Source: an uncultured Caryophanales bacterium (GTDB lineage: Bacteria; Bacillota_I; Bacilli_A; RF39; UBA660). From it: a stretch of 35,868 nt of DNA. The notes below the pieces were generated by a model that was not told the origin of the DNA, searched no databases, and was given only the letters and a program-made list of their open reading frames with translations. This document shows, one piece after another, positions 31,922 to 35,868 of the stretch. Where the stretch lies: NCBI GenBank assembly GCA_946410555.1, contig CAMKAT010000012.1, positions 1 to 35,868 of the forward strand. Reading direction: 5' to 3'. Numbering within the stretch: the stretch's first letter is position 1; each line of letters begins with the position of its first letter. The position numbers and the translations under genes were made by a program.

Positions 31922-33585
31922 TATATTTTACTCTTTCTTTTATAAACTATAATATTAGATCCACTTTGCATTAAATTACCACTCATCTCATCATAGTTAT
32001 AAATTTCATTATTCTTAACTGTTTGTCTATAAGCAGCAAGAGATAAACTATAAACTTTTTCATATATATAATTAACTGATTGGAAATCTAATAATTTCTT
32101 TGCATAAATATTATTAGGATTCTTTCTTAATATTTCTTCTGCAACTTGTTTACCTATTCCAAGCATTTGAGCACATAAAAGTAATAACTTATAAGTATCT
32201 TCACTAAGTCTTGTTTGTCTTGGAACTTGATTAAAGTTAAGTAAATATTTCTTCATAGAAATAATCTTATTACCATAATCTACAAATTGTTCATTAAATA
32301 TAAGTCTAGAAGTTTTACCTATCTTAGCACCACGAGTTACATGGCCTCTATTAAGTTCATCTGTAATAGTTTCACTATAACCCATGTTATACCAAGTCAT
32401 AATTCTAACAAAATGTCTTTTAGCAAATCTATTAAACTTAGTATCACTAATAACTTTCATATCAGATGCTTCAAGCATAATATTATATAAGTCTTGATCT
32501 AAGTCTCTATCAATACCTTCATCATTCTTAAGTCTTATATTGCGACCATTCTTACCAGGAATAAGTTCAAGATTATCATTTAAATACATTTTAAATAGAA
32601 TAGTACCTAAGAAATCACTCTTATTCTTTAATAATTTAAAATAACCAGCAGTAAAGAATATCTTATATAAATCTCCTTGGCAAGGAACTGAATCATAATA
32701 AGATAAGTCTTTAGCTTTAGCTACAGTCATTTTATCTTTTATTTCCATAGCATAATATTCATCATGAGTTCCATATCTAATATAAACAAATGAAACGACA
32801 AGTATAATAAATCCTAATGCGATAACTGTAATAAATCCAATTAAGAAAGACTTTGATGAATAAGAATAAAATAAAGCTAAAAAGTCTCTACCATTAATAA
32901 CGTCATCACTATATTCATCATAGTTTTTGTCTATCTTCTTATAATTAGAAAACTCTACATCTGGAGTAAATAATATTAACATTCTTAAACTTTGAGTAGA
33001 ATCAATGTTACTAAAATTAAAATTAATATTACTACTAGAAATCACAGGGTTACTCTTACCTAATCCGACTAAATCAACTTTAGCAACTTTAGATAAAAAA
33101 GATTCGTTTTCAAAAGAAATATTAGCACTAAAACTACCAACATAATTTTCTGCTACTCTAGAAAGTAAATACCAATCTATTCCATATGTACCATCTTTAT
33201 ATTTAACAACAACATTAGATATTTTATATTTAATAGTTATAGTTACATCTTCACTTACAACACTATACCAAAGAAGTTTCTTATATCCTTGATCATCAAA
33301 TGAATAAAAAAATGCTTTATTATCCTCTAGATATTTAGCATACTCATATTTAGTACCTAAGTTATCACTAATACTAATATCACTAATTTTTGCATCTTTA
33401 ACATTAAAGAAAACAAGATTATAAACAGTATCTCTTTGTCCTAAATAACTTAAAACTTGAGTAACTTCACAAGAACCATCATTCTTTATAACTCCGTTAA
33501 TATTAGATGAAGAAACTTGAATCGCAGATACGGAAGGTATAAAGAAAAAGAATAAAAATAATAAAATTATTATTTTCTTTTTCAT
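31921..33585 (-). CDS. DUF2207-like membrane protein
   Basis: A 554-residue protein. Signal peptide at 1-21 (ends VSA-I). The extracellular part of about 220 residues begins with VSSSNINGVIKNDGSCEVTQVLSY and contains the YKISNVVVKYKDGTYGIDWYLL segment typical of DUF2207 domains. One membrane helix lies at about 249-272 (FLIGFITVIALGFIILVVSFVYI), followed by a 280-residue cytoplasmic region with helical and winged-helix-like stretches. Family function is unknown. The start overlaps the prepilin peptidase gene by 4 bases (ATGA) and has GGAGGAAT in front. Confidence 0.8.
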   Translation of the reverse strand: MKKKIIILLFLFFFFIPSVSAIQVSSSNINGVIKNDGSCEVTQVLSYLGQRDTVYNLVFFNVKDAKISDISISDNLGTKYEYAKYLEDNKAFFYSFDDQGYKKLLWYSVVSEDVTITIKYKISNVVVKYKDGTYGIDWYLLSRVAENYVGSFSANISFENESFLSKVAKVDLVGLGKSNPVISSSNINFNFSNIDSTQSLRMLILFTPDVEFSNYKKIDKNYDEYSDDVINGRDFLALFYSYSSKSFLIGFITVIALGFIILVVSFVYIRYGTHDEYYAMEIKDKMTVAKAKDLSYYDSVPCQGDLYKIFFTAGYFKLLKNKSDFLGTILFKMYLNDNLELIPGKNGRNIRLKNDEGIDRDLDQDLYNIMLEASDMKVISDTKFNRFAKRHFVRIMTWYNMGYSETITDELNRGHVTRGAKIGKTSRLIFNEQFVDYGNKIISMKKYLLNFNQVPRQTRLSEDTYKLLLLCAQMLGIGKQVAEEILRKNPNNIYAKKLLDFQSVNYIYEKVYSLSLAAYRQTVKNNEIYNYDEMSGNLMQSGSNIIVYKRKSKI

Positions 33586-34358
33586 AGTATTCCTCCATAT
33601 AGTTTAGTAATTAAATCATAAAAGAAATCACTAAAGTGAAAGATTATATAAAATGCACTGATTAAAAATGGACCAAAAGGTAAAATATTACTTTTGTTCT
33701 TAAAACTTACATAAAGTGCATAAGGAAGAGCTAAAAAGGCACCCATAAAAATATATAAAACACCTAATTTAACACCTAAAACAATACCTACAAAGAAAGA
33801 AAGCTTAATATCTCCCCATCCTAGTGATTCTTGTTTAAATGTTACATCTCCGAATACTTTAATTAGAAGCATTAAAGAGAACAATAAAAGTCCATGTAAA
33901 TATTTATAAGCAACTGCAATCATTCCATATTTAATAACAAAACAAATTGTAGTAAATACTATACCCACTATTAAAACCTCATCTAAAATAATCATATATT
34001 TAGCATCACTAATAATAACGCAAATAAATACAGATGAAATAATAATAGAAATAATAGTATCTATACTAAATCCATATATTAAAAAACTACCCATAAATAA
34101 TAATCCAGTAATTATTTCAGTTAATGGATACCAAAAAGATAGTTTTATCTTACATTTAGAACATTTTCCACCTTGAAAAAGATAAGAAAAAACTGGTATT
34201 AATTCATACCAGGTTAATTCATGTTTACAATTATCACAATGGGAACCTGGATGAATTATTGATTGGTTATTGCTTAATCTATCACATAAACAATTAAAAA
34301 ATGATCCAAAAAACAATCCAACAATAAACAAATATATACTAATCATCCATTGTTCCAT
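33582..34358 (-). CDS. Type IV prepilin peptidase / A24 aspartic peptidase
   Basis: A 258-residue membrane peptidase that cleaves and N-methylates type IV prepilins. The N-terminal domain has two CxxC pairs (Cys41, Cys44; Cys66, Cys69), as in bifunctional PilD/GspO/ComC. Catalytic aspartates are visible in SDAKYMIILDE (Asp118) and GWGDIKL (Asp183). About eight membrane helices. The start is taken as the ATG at 34356-34358, behind AAAGGATT; the frame is open 13 codons further into the upstream gene without a ribosome site. Placed 13 bases after the GspF/PilC-like gene. Confidence 0.92.
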   Translation of the reverse strand: MEQWMISIYLFIVGLFFGSFFNCLCDRLSNNQSIIHPGSHCDNCKHELTWYELIPVFSYLFQGGKCSKCKIKLSFWYPLTEIITGLLFMGSFLIYGFSIDTIISIIISSVFICVIISDAKYMIILDEVLIVGIVFTTICFVIKYGMIAVAYKYLHGLLLFSLMLLIKVFGDVTFKQESLGWGDIKLSFFVGIVLGVKLGVLYIFMGAFLALPYALYVSFKNKSNILPFGPFLISAFYIIFHFSDFFYDLITKLYGGIL

Positions 34359-34371
34359 ATAATAATCCTTT

Positions 34372-35784
34372 CTACATAAGTTCACTATATAAGCCAAACA
34401 TTGGCATTATAATAGAGATAATAATTCCTCCTACTACAACAGCTAAGAAAAGAATAAGAACAGGTTCAATTAAACTTTTCATTGTATCAACTAATGTTTT
34501 ATGTTGAGTATCAAAATAATCAGCAACTTTTTCCATCATCTCAGCAAGTTGTCCAGTAGATTCACCAGTTTGCATCATGTAATATGCAACCTCTGGAATA
34601 GCCCAATTATTTTTGAACGCTTCACTTATTTTATCACCACGACCAATATAGTTAACAGTATTAATCATGATTTGTTTATATATTTCATTATTTGTAATCT
34701 TAACTAAGATATCCATAGACTCTGTAATAAATACGTTGTTCTTCAAAAGATTTGCAAACGTACGAGTAAATATAGTTATTTCTTTATAAATAATCATATT
34801 ACCAAATACAGGTAGTTTCATTGCAAATGTTTGCATGTAGAACCTTATTGCTTTAACCTTCTTATAAAGAAGTACAATAACAATTATTACAAGGATAATA
34901 CCTAAGATAATTGATAAAATATATGCTTTCAAGAATTTAGAAGCTGCAATAATAAATGCAGTTAATGGACTAACTTTAGCTCCAGCAGTTGCATAGATAT
35001 TTTCAAATTGAGGAACTAAGTATATCAAGATGAATGCTACAACACCAAATGCAAATAACAAAATAAGAATTGGATATGTTAAAGCACTCTTCATTTCTTT
35101 TCTAGTCTTTTCAACATTACTATAATATGCAGCCATATCATCTAGAGTACCTTCAAGGTCTCCAGTTGCTTCAGCTGTCTTAATCATGTTTATAAGTAAC
35201 GCAGGGAAAATATTACTTTGGTTCTCCAAACATGTAGAGAAATTTTCACCCAAAGTTAAGTCATAAACAATTCTATCGAAAATACGTTTAAGATTATCAC
35301 TTTTACCCATTTGTTTACTAAGGATTTCCATAGCTTGCGTTAAAGGAATACCAGCTTTTAAGTAAGTTGATAATTGTTCAAGCCAGAATACTAAATCTTT
35401 AGTACTCATTTTTTTATTTAAGAATCCGTTAGCACCATAGAATCTATCAATTGATGAACTAGTTTCAATTTTAAATACTTTATATCCTTCATTTTCAAAG
35501 AAAGTAAATACTTCCATTTTAGAATATGCTACGAAAGTATTCTTTACAAGTTTACCATCAGGATTTAAAGCAGTATATCTATAAGTAACTTGATGATCTG
35601 CTCTTGGGTTTTGGTTACTATTAATTTCATTGATTAGTTTTTCTCTATCTGCAAGTAATGCAGGACTAATCTTAGTTTGTTTTTGAGTAACACCTAAAAC
35701 TTTATTACTTTCCTCTTTAGGATTAACAACTTTAGCATCTTTAACTTCAGTTTTTGTATTTGCAGGCTTTTTATCTTCGTTCAT
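34372..35784 (-). CDS. Type II secretion/type IV pilus inner-membrane platform protein (GspF/PilC family)
   Basis: A 470-residue platform protein that couples the assembly ATPase to pilin insertion. Residues 1-50 are a charged disordered extension (NEDKKPANTKTEVKD). TYRYTALNPDGKLVK starts the usual N-terminal region, followed by two repeated T2SSF helical domains: FWLEQLSTYLKAGIPLTQAM near 140 and ITIFTRTFANLLKNNVFIT near 345. Each is followed by a membrane segment, and a C-terminal helix ends the protein. The ATG at 35782-35784 follows AGAGGTG at 6 bases. First gene of this operon in the window; the ATPase (PilB/GspE) and pilins would be expected to the right. Confidence 0.92.
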   Translation of the reverse strand: MNEDKKPANTKTEVKDAKVVNPKEESNKVLGVTQKQTKISPALLADREKLINEINSNQNPRADHQVTYRYTALNPDGKLVKNTFVAYSKMEVFTFFENEGYKVFKIETSSSIDRFYGANGFLNKKMSTKDLVFWLEQLSTYLKAGIPLTQAMEILSKQMGKSDNLKRIFDRIVYDLTLGENFSTCLENQSNIFPALLINMIKTAEATGDLEGTLDDMAAYYSNVEKTRKEMKSALTYPILILLFAFGVVAFILIYLVPQFENIYATAGAKVSPLTAFIIAASKFLKAYILSIILGIILVIIVIVLLYKKVKAIRFYMQTFAMKLPVFGNMIIYKEITIFTRTFANLLKNNVFITESMDILVKITNNEIYKQIMINTVNYIGRGDKISEAFKNNWAIPEVAYYMMQTGESTGQLAEMMEKVADYFDTQHKTLVDTMKSLIEPVLILFLAVVVGGIIISIIMPMFGLYSELM

Positions 35785-35817
35785 CACAATCACCTCTATT
35801 TATTCTTTTACTATTTT

Positions 35818-35826
35818 AGTATAACA
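35818..35826 (-). promoter_or_regulatory. Promoter of the gspF-like operon, extended -10
   Basis: Minus strand TGTTATACT preceded by TA. No good -35. Confidence 0.5.
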
Positions 35827-35856
35827 TAAATCAATTAAAAACATATACTATTTAAA

Positions 35857-35868
35857 CAAAAAAAAGAC
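35857..35868 (-). terminator. Probable T run of a terminator for the gene beyond the right edge
   Basis: A run of eight As (35858-35865) followed by gac at the window edge has the same layout as the T run plus stem start of the other terminators. The hairpin itself is outside the window, so this is only a likely reading. Confidence 0.35.

Noticed and set aside
1-35868. CRISPR arrays, insertion sequences, prophage genes, tRNA or rRNA genes
   Set aside because: I saw no spaced direct repeats, transposase, integrase or phage-like proteins, no cloverleaf-like GGTTCGAATC segment and no rRNA signature in any gap.

Overview
The window is about 73 % A+T by eye. All 31 protein genes I can support lie on the minus strand, so the whole window is co-oriented. 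TGA is used as a normal stop (for example at 28665-28667 and 33582-33584), so the code is the standard bacterial one and not the mycoplasma code. The genes include wall enzymes (a glucosaminidase and an L,D-transpeptidase), a type IV prepilin peptidase, NrdG, RecX, CofD/YvcK and paired YmfF/YmfH peptidases. Together this points to a low-GC Gram-positive (Bacillota, class Bacilli), most like the uncultured, reduced gut lineages near RF39/Erysipelotrichales. That placement is inference; no rRNA is present.

Layout, read in plus coordinates (transcription runs right to left). 1-1586: polA, cut by the left edge. 1673-5331: a dockerin-bearing peptidoglycan hydrolase followed by a membrane-anchored cohesin-like protein. 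5442-6780: cdd and yvcK. 6850-9459: FIST-domain protein and aldehyde dehydrogenase. 9580-12076: M16 peptidase pair. 12126-13714: small membrane protein and pta. 13790-14809: L,D-transpeptidase lipoprotein. 14905-16350: DAACS-type symporter with a lysine-rich tail. 16423-19103: orphan radical SAM protein, unknown protein, YitT protein. 19196-21949: pnuC, a HAD plus nucleotide-pyrophosphatase fusion, and a zinc-ribbon membrane protein. 22016-25107: recX, small membrane protein, rluB, RlmD/TrmA-family methyltransferase. 25207-30714: four envelope proteins ending in a 1153-residue Cys-rich secreted protein. 30715-31246: the only long gap, holding a probable ~400-nt structured RNA with its own strong promoter and terminator. 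31247-35784: gspF/pilC-like, prepilin peptidase, DUF2207-like protein and NrdG-like activase.

The transcription signals are unusually legible. Thirteen protein-coding units end in intrinsic terminators. In ten of them the hairpin overlaps or contains the stop codon. Many promoters are extended -10 elements (TGnTATAAT) with no good -35, and in five cases the -35 position lies inside the preceding terminator hairpin. A second promoter class has a TTGnnn -35 at 16-17 bp and no TGn; it drives FIST-ALDH, the pta operon, the symporter, the transpeptidase, the 229-residue protein and the ncRNA.

Most interesting candidates: the adjacent cohesin/dockerin pair tethering a wall hydrolase outside any cellulosome context, the unidentified ncRNA, the terminators that embed stop codons, the four-gene envelope module with a shared Cys-containing domain, and the HAD-pyrophosphatase fusion beside PnuC.
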